From the NCBI GenBank assembly GCA_019454045.1, contig SKCR01037668.1:94838-158837 (forward strand): a stretch of 64,000 nt of DNA, written 5' to 3'. Positions within the stretch are counted from its first letter, which is position 1. Each line of letters begins with the position of its first letter. The stretch is from Zanthoxylum bungeanum (taxonomy: Eukaryota; Streptophyta; Magnoliopsida; Sapindales; Rutaceae). Both the position numbers and the translations under genes were made by a program. This document shows, in pieces, positions 45,302 through 54,915 of this stretch. A model generated the notes under the pieces. That model was given only the letters and a program-made list of their open reading frames with translations, had not been told where the DNA came from and searched no databases.

Positions 45302-45635
45302 TGTTGTGATTCACCGATCACTTTAGAGTGTTTTTGAGGAAAAACCGAATTGTAATTTTATTACTACAAGAATAAAATTCAAGTTTACAACTAGAAACTT
45401 AACAAAAAAACCTCACACACTCTCAAGCTCTCTACTTGGAGCTTACACACACTTTGGGATGGTTACAATGGTTCTGAGGGCTCAAATTTATAGGGCAGAA
45501 AACGTGTGAACAGTGTCACACGTTTTCTGCCAGCTTCCACCAACTTGGACAGCAGCTTCCTTGCCAGCTTCCCCTGCCAATTTGTCAACAAAACTTTCGG
45601 TGGCTTTTGTTGTATGCAGCAAGCTGGACTTCACA
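45302..45635 (-). repeat. 3' LTR of the Copia element at 45302-51584
   Basis: In sense orientation it starts TGTGAAGTCCAGC and ends TCACAACA. TATAAAT (complement 45486-45492) lies 1 nt from the dyad at 45494-45531. The purine tract GAGGGGGAGATT precedes it. Confidence 0.93.
45494..45531 (-). promoter_or_regulatory. U3 hairpin/dyad next to TATA, Copia 45302
   Basis: Perfect 16-bp inverted repeat GGCAGAAAACGTGTGA / TCACACGTTTTCTGCC with loop ACAGTG (CACTGT in sense). The same dyad is in the other LTR at 51443-51480. Stem bases differ at many positions from those of the elements at 21284 and 53924, yet pairing is complete. Confidence 0.87.
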
Positions 45636-45794
45636 AATCTCCCCCTCGGTGAAGATTTGCCAAAATCTGAGCCGACCATTAATCACCCAAATCCGGATCC
45701 TCCAAAGGATCCTCCCCTGGCTGCATCTGTATGACTGCCTACGTACCCTGAGTTGGGATCAAGCCAATCGTAGTTCTCTGTATCATCTGACAGC

Positions 45795-45995
45795 TATCCT
45801 GGTTATGTCTCTGCACAACTCTAGCTTGTCCCGATCATCGTTTCTTTGTTGACATGTCGGCTGTGTCTCTGCACAACACACTTCACTGCATCTCTGTACA
45901 GTATTCTCCTGCTATGTCTCTGCATAGTACAATCCACTGCGTCTCTGCACAGTAATCTTCTGTTGTGTCTCTTCACCCATTTGTTCCTCAGTGCC
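45795..45995 (-). repeat. 25-26-bp minisatellite in place of the RT domain
   Basis: In sense orientation, units begin AGAGACACAACAGAAG, AGAGACGCAGTGGATTG, AGAGACATAGCAGGAG, AGAGATGCAGTGAAG, AGAGACACAGCC, each with TGTGC-type ends, spaced 25-26 bp, with a related unit further on. They directly follow the stump of RT (PKGNKALRNKWV). The related elements have about 2 kb of RT and RNase H here. Confidence 0.75.
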
Positions 45996-47753
45996 TTATT
46001 GCCTTTGGGAAACTCTCTGGCTCCCCCATATTAGTAAGCAGAATATATTCGGATCCCGGATATCTGGTTGATGGAATCATGCATCGCTCAGATCTTCTTG
46101 TCTGATGTCCACTGGTTTCAGGAGGTCTATCATCATCCATCTCTGTGAATGATCTTGTAGCTTCTAGTGGAGTGGGTTGCGGCTCCCCCTGCTCAACACT
46201 CTCTTCTGTAATCTCTGATGGAACAGGCCGTGTCTCCCCATGCTCAACATCTTTATCTGCCTCCTCTGGTTCTGCTTCTGGAATTTCCTCGTGCACCATA
46301 TCTGTGGCCAATTGTGCTGGTGCTGGGTCTGGATTTCTGTTGGCACTGGAATTGGAAGACATCCTGGGTATTTCAATGTCTTCAATTGTCTGGTCTTCGA
46401 GAAACTCTACTTCCTGGCTTCTGATGACCATCTTTTCTTTCGGATCCCATAGTCTGTATCCAAATTCTTCATTTCCATGGCCTAGGAATATACATGGAGT
46501 TGTCCTTGCATCGAGCTTCTCCCTGAGCTCATTGGATACATATACAACGGCTAAACAACCGAATACTCTAGGGTGAGTGTAGGAGGGATTCTTACCAGAC
46601 CACACTTTCTCCGGAATCTCCAAGTTCAACGGTTCAGTTGGTGATCTGTTGATCAGGTAACAGACAACATTAACAGCTTCTCCCCAGAATGACTTTGGCA
46701 GCTTAGCCATACTGATCATTCCTCTGAATTTCTCCATAATGGTGCGGTTCATGCTTGCAGTGACACCATTATGTTGTGGAGTGTGTGGAACAGTTCTCTC
46801 ATGTCGAATGCTATGTCTCGTGCAGTAGGCTTCGAACTCCTTGGAACTGTACTTGCCTCCATCGTCTGTGCAAAGGCACTTCATCTTCTTCCCTGTTTCA
46901 TGCTCTACCATGGCGTGGAACAGCTTGAACTGATCTAGGACCTGATCCTTCGTCTTGAGGAAATACACCCAAATTTTTCATGAAGCATCATCAATGAAAG
47001 TCAGAAAATATTTGTTACCGCCCAATGAATCAACCTCCAAGGGACCACAAACATCAGAGTGCACCAGACTGAGCAACTCTGATCTTCTCTCTGAAGAGAA
47101 ATCAAATGAGACTCTGTGTTGCTTACCAATCGAGTAGTGGTTGCAAGGACCTCGTGCAACATCCTTGGTAAGCTCTTTCTTGTTCAGGGTAGACAACCCT
47201 CTCCCACTCATGTGTCCGAGTCTCTGGTTCCACAGATTTTGAGAAGCCTCTTTTTCAGCTACTTTGAGGCTGTCTGCACAAATCTTCACATGAGTCTTGT
47301 ATAGTGCGCCGCAAGCATGTCCTCGGGCGACAACCATGACACCTTTCGTCATTCTCCATGTGCCATTTCTGAAGTGATTTTCATAGCCCTGTTTGTCAAG
47401 AGCTATCCCCGAGAGTACATTCAGCCGAAGTTCTGGAACATGCAGGACATCCTTCAAGGTCAATGTACACCCAACATTTGTCCGCAACTGAATATCACCA
47501 ATTCCTACTATCCCAGAGGAACTGATATTTCCCATCTTCACTGCTCCAAAGTCTCCTACTTTGTATGTTGTGAAGAAATCCCTGTGAGGAGTGACGTGGT
47601 AGGATGCTGCAGTATCTACCACCCACTCAACATCTTGGGTTGCGTTGTGAAGGCATGTCTCTTCCTGTATGGAGCATATTGCTACATCTGCTTGGACAAC
47701 GACCAGTGTCTCTCCTTCGTCATTCTTCGGCTGGTGATTGTCTTCTCTCTGCT
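45988..47753 (-). pseudogene. Copia protease-integrase remnant with RT stump
   Basis: Minus-strand frame from 47753: protease region WVVDTAASYHVT, integrase zinc-binding region (QRLGHM) and the catalytic core. A TGA at about 46978-46980 replaces the arginine codon in the DASRKIWVY-type motif. A second frame runs 46968-45988 (DDGGKYSSKEF, LPKSFWGEAVN, VFGCLAVVYV, LDARTTPCIFLGHG). The expected DNGGEY reads DDGGKY, and AERMNRT reads TASMNRT, losing the catalytic glutamate. The frame ends just after PESFPKAIRH. Confidence 0.9.
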
Positions 47754-49860
47754 TGTAGGACACAGAAACTGGACGACGCAAATACAGTCTAGCCCGCGGT
47801 GGACTAAACCGGAGAATAATGGAGTCGCCACCCGATGTGAACCGGGAAAATGAGATTTAAGGCCGCACTCACCCCTCGCAAGGGAAGACCTCAAACCGTT
47901 GGGTTCGGAATAGTCCCTTACTTATGTCACTTGTAATGAACGGATTTGTATAATATTAACCAAGTCTACTAGACATGCATGGGTAAAAACTATTCTAAGT
48001 TTCTATAGACCTAAATCTAAATTCGCATGCTTTGAAAGTCAGTCTTTACAACGGCATCACATACCAAACATGCTACATTAAATCTAAACATGCCATAATT
48101 TAAATTCCTAATAGGAAAGGTAAATACCTAAAATATGCTTGAAATGAAATTACATTCTAACAACCTAATCATGCTCAAATACAAGTTGGGTAAAACGAAA
48201 TACGTGAATCCTTCAAGTGGTACGGGGCATTGTATCCCGAGTGCAAACCATAATACCGTCCATTCAGATTCGGCTATGGAATTTATGTCCGGGTTTCCAT
48301 CCAATATACCACAAGAAGGAACACATACTTCATTTACCCCGAAATCGCATCATATACTAATTCATTACTTCATGCGAACTAGTTCTAAATAACATGCCCA
48401 AATAACCATTCTAAGTCATTATTTCATGTGAATTAATCCTAAACGACATGCCAAGCTAAACATTCATACTAAACACGTGAAAATACATTTCCTAAATCAT
48501 TATTTTATGTGAATAATTTTAATACAACATACTGAACTAATTAAACACATTAAACACCTAGAATACATTTTTCTAAGCCATTATTTCATGTGAGTTACTC
48601 CTAAACGACATGCCAAGTTAACTACTCATGCTAAAATACCAAAAATAAATTTTTAAATCATTATTTTATGTGAGAAAATTCTGTAATATAAACCCTCAGG
48701 TCTAACCTTTTTATGTCGTTCCTTGGAGATGCGTTATATGGCCGTCGGAAGGGCAAAGGCACTACAATTTCACTGGTTCGCTGGTTCAATGTTCTGCTCA
48801 CTGTTTCGCACTTTTGTTCGCTGTTTGGAGTCCCCTTGAGCTGCTGTTTGGCGTGACCTTCAGAGGGTTGATAAGGTCGGCTTGTGCACTGGTTTGAGGG
48901 GGGAATAAGGGTGATTTGGGTGCAATTTCGTGGGGCTAATTTCAGGCAGTATGTTCGTGAGTTTCAGGTCTGTTTGGAGGCTATCTTGGCGTGAAAATGG
49001 GGCTGGTTTGGGGGCTGTGATGGCGTGAATCTTCAGGTCTGGACAGAGGCTGTAGTGTGCTTGAATTATAGAGGAAATTAGAGGCCAACTACGTGAGGTT
49101 GAGGGCTGATTGAGGGCTGTAATGTGCGTGAATCAGTGGGCAGTGAGGAGGGGTGTGTGGGCGTGATGTGCATGGAAGATGTAGGGCTGTTTTGATCTTT
49201 CAAAATGCTTGAGTCTTTGCTTGATGTGTGCTTGATCTCCTTAGGTATGTGTTAGGGGTTTCAAGGTGGAAAATGATGGTTTATATAGGCAAATGGTGTA
49301 GTGGAGGTGTAAGTGTGAATGAGTGAGGTGTGGGTTTGAATGAGTGAGGTGTGGGTGTGAATGAGTGAGGTATGGGTTTGAATGAGTGAAGTATGGGTGA
49401 GTTATGGGTTTGAATGAGTGAAGTATGGGTGAGGTATGGGTATTGAATGAGTGAAGTGTTATTTATTTAATATTTTGTTAAAGTGAGGTGGAATGGTTAA
49501 AGTAAGTTTGGTATATGGGTAAATCATGTTGGAATAGTGTAAGGAGGGGTAATTTTAGTGTTATGGTCGTGGGCCTAATGGAGGGTGGGCTTGGTGTTTG
49601 ATTTATTTTGGTTTTATGGGCTTTGGATGTGGGTTTGGGTGCTTAGGTGGCTTTAGAATGGTTTGGGGTGATTTCGGGTTAAGAGATACGTTTAAAAAAT
49701 GAACTTTCAACAAGCGAACTCCAAGCGAACTTAAACAAAACATGTCAATTCTTGACTTTGCCTTTCCGACAACCGTTTTCCGCGACTCCTACGACCTAAA
49801 GGTGGTGCATCCATACGAGACTCCTCATCGGGTTTCACATGCAAAAATGCAATGTCTACA
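47754..49860 (-). mobile_element. Solo LTR (2107 bp, TSD CTGCT) nested in the Copia element
   Basis: The plus strand begins TGTAGGACACAG and ends TGTCTACA; the minus strand begins TGTAGACATTGCATTTTTGC, a typical LTR start, giving the orientation. CTGCT is duplicated at 47749-47753 and 49861-49865. Removing the insert and one CTGCT copy brings gag and protease back into one frame, which confirms both ends. Near the 3' end on the minus strand is GGTGGCGACTCC, a phrase reminiscent of Tat/Ogre Gypsy elements. The segment at 48190-48320 recurs at 38285-38400. Confidence 0.92.
49310..49465. repeat. Minisatellite with about 21-bp GAATGAGTGAGGTGTGGGTTT-type units
   Basis: Seven to eight degenerate units of GAATGAGTGA(A/G)GT(G/A)TGGGT are found, with some units shortened to 10-12 bp. 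They lie within the solo LTR at 47754-49860. No coding role. Confidence 0.85.
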
Positions 49861-49865
49861 CTGCT

Positions 49866-50625
49866 CTCGTTGCAGTTTTCGGCAATTCTTCTTTAGGTGG
49901 CCTACAATGCCACAATGGTAGCACTTATAGGTAGGCTTCCTTCCATCTGAGGATCTACCCCTGGTTGTGCTTCTGCCTCTCTCTCCGTCTCTTCCTTGAT
50001 GTCTTCCTCGAGTCTCTGTGACGAAGGCTTCTGTTTGTTCTGAGCCAACATCTTTTCTCCTGGACTCCTCATTCGACAGGGCATCTTTTACCATAGGCAT
50101 GGTAACTTTACCTCCTGGAGCGGAATTGCTGAGAGTAACCACCAATGTCTCCCAGCTATCAGGAAGGGAACTGAGTAGTAAGAGGGCTTGTACTTCATCT
50201 CTCAACTGCATGTATACTGCAGACAACTGGTTCACCAGGCTCTGAAACTCGTTGGTGTGTTCCGCAACGGAAGTTCCACTCCGTAGCTTCAGGTTCACCA
50301 AACGCCTCATTAACAGGGCTTTATTCCGAGCTGTCTTTGCCTGGAACATGTCTTCCAGCTTTATCCATATCCCGTAAGCATCTGAATCTTGTGCTACGTG
50401 GTGGAAGACACTGTGACCGATCCACTGCCTAATCTGACCCAAGGTTCTGTTGTTGAGTTTATTCCAGTCATACTCCTTAACAGACTCTGGTTTCACTCCC
50501 TTCAACTCGATGACATCAAACAAATCTTTGCAATGCAAAAAATCTATCATCCGAGGTCTCCAGAGGGAGTAATTAGTTGCAGCCAGTTTAATCATTGCAC
50601 CAGAAGACGAATCTCCAATTTCCAT
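49866..50625 (-). pseudogene. Copia gag (Tork type), interrupted at its end by the solo LTR
   Basis: The ATG complement is at 50623-50625 (MEIGDSSSGAMIKLAATNYS). The DUF4219/UBN2-like gag domain follows (YSLWRPRMIDFLHCKDLFDV, LPDSWETLVVTLSN) and a CCHC knuckle CYHCGIVGHLKKNC near 49910. The frame is open until the insertion at 49860; the last residues before the artificial stop come from the inserted LTR. It is only distantly related in sequence to the gags of the other two Tork elements. Confidence 0.9.
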
Positions 50626-50734
50626 TTTAAATTTTAAAGTTTAAAATGTAAATACAATAAAATTGGGGCCGAATTTCACAAATCTGAGGTCACCGTTGCG
50701 TCCGGAACGGTCGAAAATGGTGGAATAGACATTT

Positions 50735-50833
50735 CGTTGGTCTAAATCCGACACAGGGGCTGATTTGTAAATTCCTAAAAGTTCTGGGGCAAAACTGTAA
50801 ATTTCAAAACTTCAGGGGGCTAAATGAAATTTA
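50735..50833 (-). repeat. Leader array of about 33-bp units, short form (Copia 45302)
   Basis: About three units with GGGGCTGATTTGTAAATT, TCTGGGGCAAAACTGTAAAT and TTCAGGGGGCTAAATGAAAT. It corresponds in position and phrase to the longer arrays in the other two Tork elements. Confidence 0.7.
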
Positions 50834-50834
50834 C

Positions 50835-50995
50835 CAGGCTGCTGACGTGGCACTGCTGACGTGGTAAGTGGGACCGGTTTGCTGACGTGGCGGACACATG
50901 GCGGATGATGTGGCCGATGACGTGTCTGCTGACTGGGCGCTGACTGTGCGCTGACGTGGCGCTGACTGTGCGCTGACTGGTCGCTGACGTGGACC
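50835..50995 (-). repeat. Leader GCTGACGTGG-rich array (Copia 45302)
   Basis: More than ten irregular 9-14-bp units containing GCTGACGTGG, GCTGACTG or GATGACGTG. Same place in the leader as 26002-26135 and 54445-54610. Confidence 0.75.
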
Positions 50996-51250
50996 TTCAG
51001 CCACACGCGCGGAGCGTGTCTGCTAGTGAGGCGCGTGAAGACTGCACTGGTTGGCGCGTGCGGCGCGTGCGGAGGCTGTGGACGTCGGTTCGGTCGCCGG
51101 AAAATACCAATGTGCTCGTTTCGACGTGAACTAGCTGTTCGTACCCTCAAAAGAAATTTTTGACAACTTTTCCGGAACTCGAATTTCCCGAACTAAACTC
51201 CGTTCTTCGGTTTTTCGATCCCAATGAAGAACCAAAGCTCTGATACCACT

Positions 51251-51584
51251 TGTTGTGATTCACCGATCACTTTAGAGTGTTTTTGAGGAAAAACCGAATT
51301 GTAATTTTATTACTACAAGAATAAAATTCAAGTTTACAACTAGAAACTTAACAAAAAAACCTCACACACTCTCAAGCTCTCTACTTGGAGCTTACACACA
51401 CTTTGGGATGGTTACAATGGTTCTGAGGGCTCAAATTTATAGGGCAGAAAACGTGTGAACAGTGTCACACGTTTTCTGCCAGCTTCCGCCAACTTGGACA
51501 GCAGCTTCCTTGCTAGCTTCCCCTGCCAATTTGTCAAAGAAACTTTTGGTGGCTTTTGTTGTATGCAGCAAGCTGGACTTCACA
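51251..51584 (-). repeat. 5' LTR of the Copia element at 45302-51584
   Basis: 334 bp, near-identical to 45302-45635, dyad at 51443-51480. The PBS complement (TGGTATCAGAGCT) lies at 51236-51248, two bases inside. TSD AAAAG follows. Confidence 0.93.
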
Positions 51585-51589
51585 AAAAG

Positions 51590-52683
51590 ATGTATATTAA
51601 TGAAATGAAAAAGAAGGTGAAAATCAAGTGCTAGGGAAGTGATTTAAGCATTACCTGACACGGTTCTCTTCTGGCTTGGTTTTTTTGGATCTAATTCTAA
51701 TGAGTAGAGAGATATTTATGTTTTTCATCCAGTCTAATTAGGAGCTGCATTTTCTTTGATGCTATCACTGTTTTCTCGTAATTTTATTTTGATTTTTCTG
51801 TTTCGCTCATACATGCTAGCTATATATTTTTTTTCTCTTCCATTTACAAGATAGTGTGTGTTTCCTATCAAATCACATTAAAAGAAAAAAAGTAGTTGCA
51901 CCATAACTACTTTTGCTGACATCGAGATTCATAGAATAAGCCGTAGTTTTTGCGGGGTGGTAGCTGGACCATTCTTGTGTGCCGTTTTAGCGGAAACAAA
52001 TTTTTGAAATGCATATTGTTTCATGATTTGGTGCGCAATTGGACTCTGGAAGTTGTGCTGTTTCCACATGATTCTGCATAAAAATGATCTTCATCATTTT
52101 GTTTGTTTAAATTTGATTACAAATAAAAGATATAATTGTGAATATTATAACTAGTTAGCATTAGCAAGAGTCGGTATAATGATATAATATATATTGTGAA
52201 TATTATTTGTATAATTTTTTAACGTAAATTTGGCACTTATATGTAGCGGATGATGGCTCTGTATGTTTCTTCTCACTATAAAAATTCACCAAATGATCTA
52301 CAATTAATGGTTGATTACTCATATCTCGTTGCCTGTTGTCCCTGCCCATAGTGGTGTGGTGTAATTTGCCACTGCATTCGAGTATTCTAATCAATTAGTT
52401 TGTGGCGGAATCATCAATACTCTTGAACTTTGTACTTCTATTCAAATGCAGAGTGGCTGTCTTCAAACTTTATTAATGTATCATTAGCACTTGTTTAATG
52501 ACATTGTCAAAAGTTCTCCATTTCCTTTTATACAAATAAGTTGGACAGCTTCTACTTTTACTAGCAAAGAATTCATTTCTACAAATCTACGATTCTGATA
52601 TACACATGGATATGCATAGATGCCCATAAATATCAGTATACATGAATGTATGATTATATTTATTTGTGCATATTTTTTTACAG
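51590..52683. other. Intron-like stretch of the NAT10-like pseudogene
   Basis: AT-rich non-coding sequence ends in the polypyrimidine tract and acceptor TTTTTTTACAG before 52684. The exons that normally lie between the Walker A exon and the acetyltransferase exons were looked for here and not found. Nothing else is recognised. Confidence 0.55.
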
Positions 52684-53843
52684 GTCTGTCTTGAAAGGAA
52701 GATTTCTCAAAGATCTGTTATTAAAAGTTTTAGTGAGGGCCACCAACCCTCTGGGGACCAAATACCATGGAAATTCTCTGAGCAATTCAGGGATGTTGTT
52801 TTTCCATGCCTTTCAGGTGCTCGCATCGTACGCATTGCCACCCATCCAAGTGCAATGAGGGTAATTTTCTATTTTATGCACGGCTTCTGGTTTTGATTCT
52901 GTTTGGCAGGTTCTTGTCAAGCTATTTTATTTGTTTAATGTTTGGCCATTGCAGCTTGGATATGGTTCTGCTGCTGTGGAACTCCTAACAAGGTACCTGC
53001 AACTTTCACTTTTAGTTCATTTTATTACTCTTCTAAATAGGTCACTGATTCTTACTCCGATGCATAAGGTATTGCAAAGAATATGAATGGGTATTCACCC
53101 TATGTAGTATGTACATGATAAGAAGCACATTCTATTTTGTTTGTCATCCTTGTCCGTGTTTTTGGTACTTTCTGTTGAACTGTGTGATGCTTTTTTTTAT
53201 TTTATTTTTTTATTTTTTTCCTTATGATGTATTATAACAATTGATGACGTCAATCTTCCAACCAAGAATAAAGATCTCATCTGCATGAACTTGTACGATT
53301 CCTTGCAAGCTAAGATTTAATAACCACATGTTCATTTCATTTGGGTTGTGCGTTAAGTATCATAGCCTGAAAAATGATACCAGTTTGGATGCAATAGAAG
53401 TAAAATATTGGGGAGAATTGGTGGAATTGGAATAGGAGTGATAGATTTCAAATCAGCTTTAAAAAAGTACATGTTATTGGTCTATGGATTCTAGACTCTT
53501 GAATCTTGATGGAGTCCCCCTGAAACAGTATGAAGGGACATTGAACAAGAATAAAATATTAACTCCATGTGTTCGATTACTCTTTTTAAGTTCCACAATG
53601 AATTGGAACTGAAGTAATTTTGGACTATGAAATGACTAGGAAGCTAGTTTATTGATTTGTTACATGATAAGACATCCAACATTTTGGTGGTACATATTGT
53701 AAATACTGTTATTTTCAAAGAAAAGCTGTTACATTGAGACTCTCTGCAGGTACTATAAAGGACAGTTGACTCCTATTTCTGAAATCGATGTGGAAGATGC
53801 TGTGGAGACTCCAGAAGTTAGAGTTACAGAAGCTGCAGAAAAG
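52684..53843 (+). pseudogene. NAT10-like block 3: acetyltransferase (GNAT) exons
   Basis: Exon 52684-52860 (VCLERKISQRSVIKSF to ARIVRIATHPSAMR, donor GTAATT) leads into exon 52955-52992 (LGYGSAAVELLTR, donor GTACCT) and exon 53750-53843 (YYKGQLTPISEIDVEDA to RVTEAAEK, donor GTTCAC). RIATHPSAMRLGYGSAAVELL is the acetyl-CoA-binding region of the GNAT fold. These frames are intact and join in phase, so decay here is recent or these exons are under less disturbance. Confidence 0.88.
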
Positions 53844-53923
53844 GTTCACTCACAGAACCAACTTCATACTCTATTTGAAATTTCTTTTTCTAAATTAAGA
53901 CTTTGAGAATTGATGTTTCGTTC

Positions 53924-54212
53924 TGTTGAAGACAGCTTTGAGGCGCCGAAAGCATGCACAGCATGCATGCACCAAAGCCAGCTGTGTGTGTGCAAGCACA
54001 CGTTTTGCCAAAGAACACACGTCTTTGGGGCTATAAAAAGAGCCCAAAACCATTGTTAAAAACATCCCAGAATCCCAAACGTGAGTAAGAATAGAGAGTA
54101 AAGTGGTGTGAGAGTTTTTTTGTAAAGCTTGGCTTTGTAATTCTTTTGTTTGTAATATAAAAGAAGAGTTTTCTCTCCAATCATCTCTATTAGTGTGTGT
54201 TTTATCACAACA
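53924..54212 (+). repeat. 5' LTR of the Copia element at 53924-59328
   Basis: It begins TGTTGAAGACAGC and ends TCACAACA. Compared with the 3' LTR it has lost about 13 bp, the left arm and loop of the U3 dyad, just before the TATA box, and carries small homopolymer differences. Confidence 0.93.
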
Positions 54213-54214
54213 AG

Positions 54215-54227
54215 TGGTATCAGAGCT
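54215..54227 (+). other. PBS of the Copia element at 53924-59328
   Basis: TGGTATCAGAGCT lies two bases after the 5' LTR, complementary to initiator tRNA-Met. Confidence 0.9.
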
Positions 54228-54444
54228 ACGGTTCCACGGAGGGATCCCGAAATTCGGAAACGAAGTTTCGGTTCGGAAAGTCGGTTCCGACAAAAGTTGT
54301 CAAAAATCGATTTTGAGCATACCATCGGACTTTTCACGGCGAGACGAGCACGATGGTATTTTCCGGCGATCGAACGGAGGTCTGAGGAAGACGCACGCGC
54401 GCCACGCGCCAGTCAGAGAGCTCATCACGCGCGGCCACGCGCTC

Positions 54445-54610
54445 CACGTTCCTGCACGCGCCAGCCTGAGGTTGAAGACGACGCCACGTCAGCGCCCAGT
54501 AAGCGCCCCCAGTCAGCGCACGTCAGCGCCCAGTCAGCAGCCAGTCAGCAGCCCAGTCATCGCCACGTCAGCGCGCAGTCAACATCCAGTCAGCAGCCAC
54601 GTCAGCGGTG
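54445..54610 (+). repeat. Leader GTCAGCGCC-rich array (Copia 53924)
   Basis: Units of 8-12 bp with CAGTCAGC, CACGTCAGCG and CAGTCAGCAGC are repeated about fifteen times. It gives long Ser/Gln/Ala-rich open frames in all phases, which are compositional. Confidence 0.8.
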
Positions 54611-54625
54611 TCTGGTAAATTTCAG

Positions 54626-54830
54626 ATAGTTCCCTGAACTTTCTGAAAATTACAGTTTAGCCCCTATACCTTCAGAAATTTTCAATTTAGTCCCTGAATT
54701 TTTTGGTAATTGCAATTTAGTCCCTGAACTTTTCCGTAATTGCTCTTTGGCCCCTGAACTTTCGGAAATTGCATCTTGATCCCTGTAATTTCTGAAATTT
54801 GCAATTTGGTCCCTGTGTCGGATTTTGACA
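54626..54830 (+). repeat. Leader array of about 33-bp units (Copia 53924)
   Basis: Six units with the phrase AATTTAGTCCCTGAACTTT or close variants. This is the sense-strand equivalent of the array at 25820-25990. Confidence 0.85.
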
Positions 54831-54915
54831 AACGAAGTGTCATTTCCACCATTTTCGACCATTCCGGACGCAACGGTGAGGTCCGTTTTTTGAAATTCTG
54901 CTTAGAATTTTTGTG

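Larger units (their letters stand above)
45302..51584 (-). mobile_element. Copia retrotransposon, Tork type, lacking RT/RNase H (TSD AAAAG)
   Basis: Two 334-bp LTRs (45302-45635, 51251-51584) begin TGTTGTGATTC and end CTTCACA on the plus strand and are flanked by AAAAG at 45297-45301 and 51585-51589. On the minus strand the order is PBS (51236-51248), leader arrays, gag, protease, integrase, a hinge, a stump of RT, a minisatellite, and PPT (45636-45647). RT and RNase H are almost wholly deleted. A solo LTR of another family sits between gag and protease. The LTRs differ at a handful of sites. Confidence 0.95.

Noticed and set aside
45795..45995. Regular repeats that might be taken for a CRISPR-like array
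   Set aside because: This is a plant nuclear retroelement; repeats are adjacent with no unique spacers and fit a minisatellite.
47317..47853. A 178-codon plus-strand frame
   Set aside because: It is antisense to the protease/integrase frames and crosses the solo-LTR boundary.
49310..49465. GAATGAGTGAGG repeats as a possible telomere-like or regulatory array
   Set aside because: The unit is not telomeric and is a degenerate minisatellite inside a solo LTR.
45144..52683. The missing NAT10-like middle exons as removed by the Copia insertion
   Set aside because: The Copia element has an intact AAAAG duplication and clean flanks, so its insertion did not delete sequence; the loss must be a separate event.
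54193..54629. Long Ser/Gln/Ala/Arg-rich frames upstream of gag, also at 25980-26401 and 50812-51150
   Set aside because: They run through the GTCAGC leader arrays and are open in several phases because of composition. They precede the conserved gag start.
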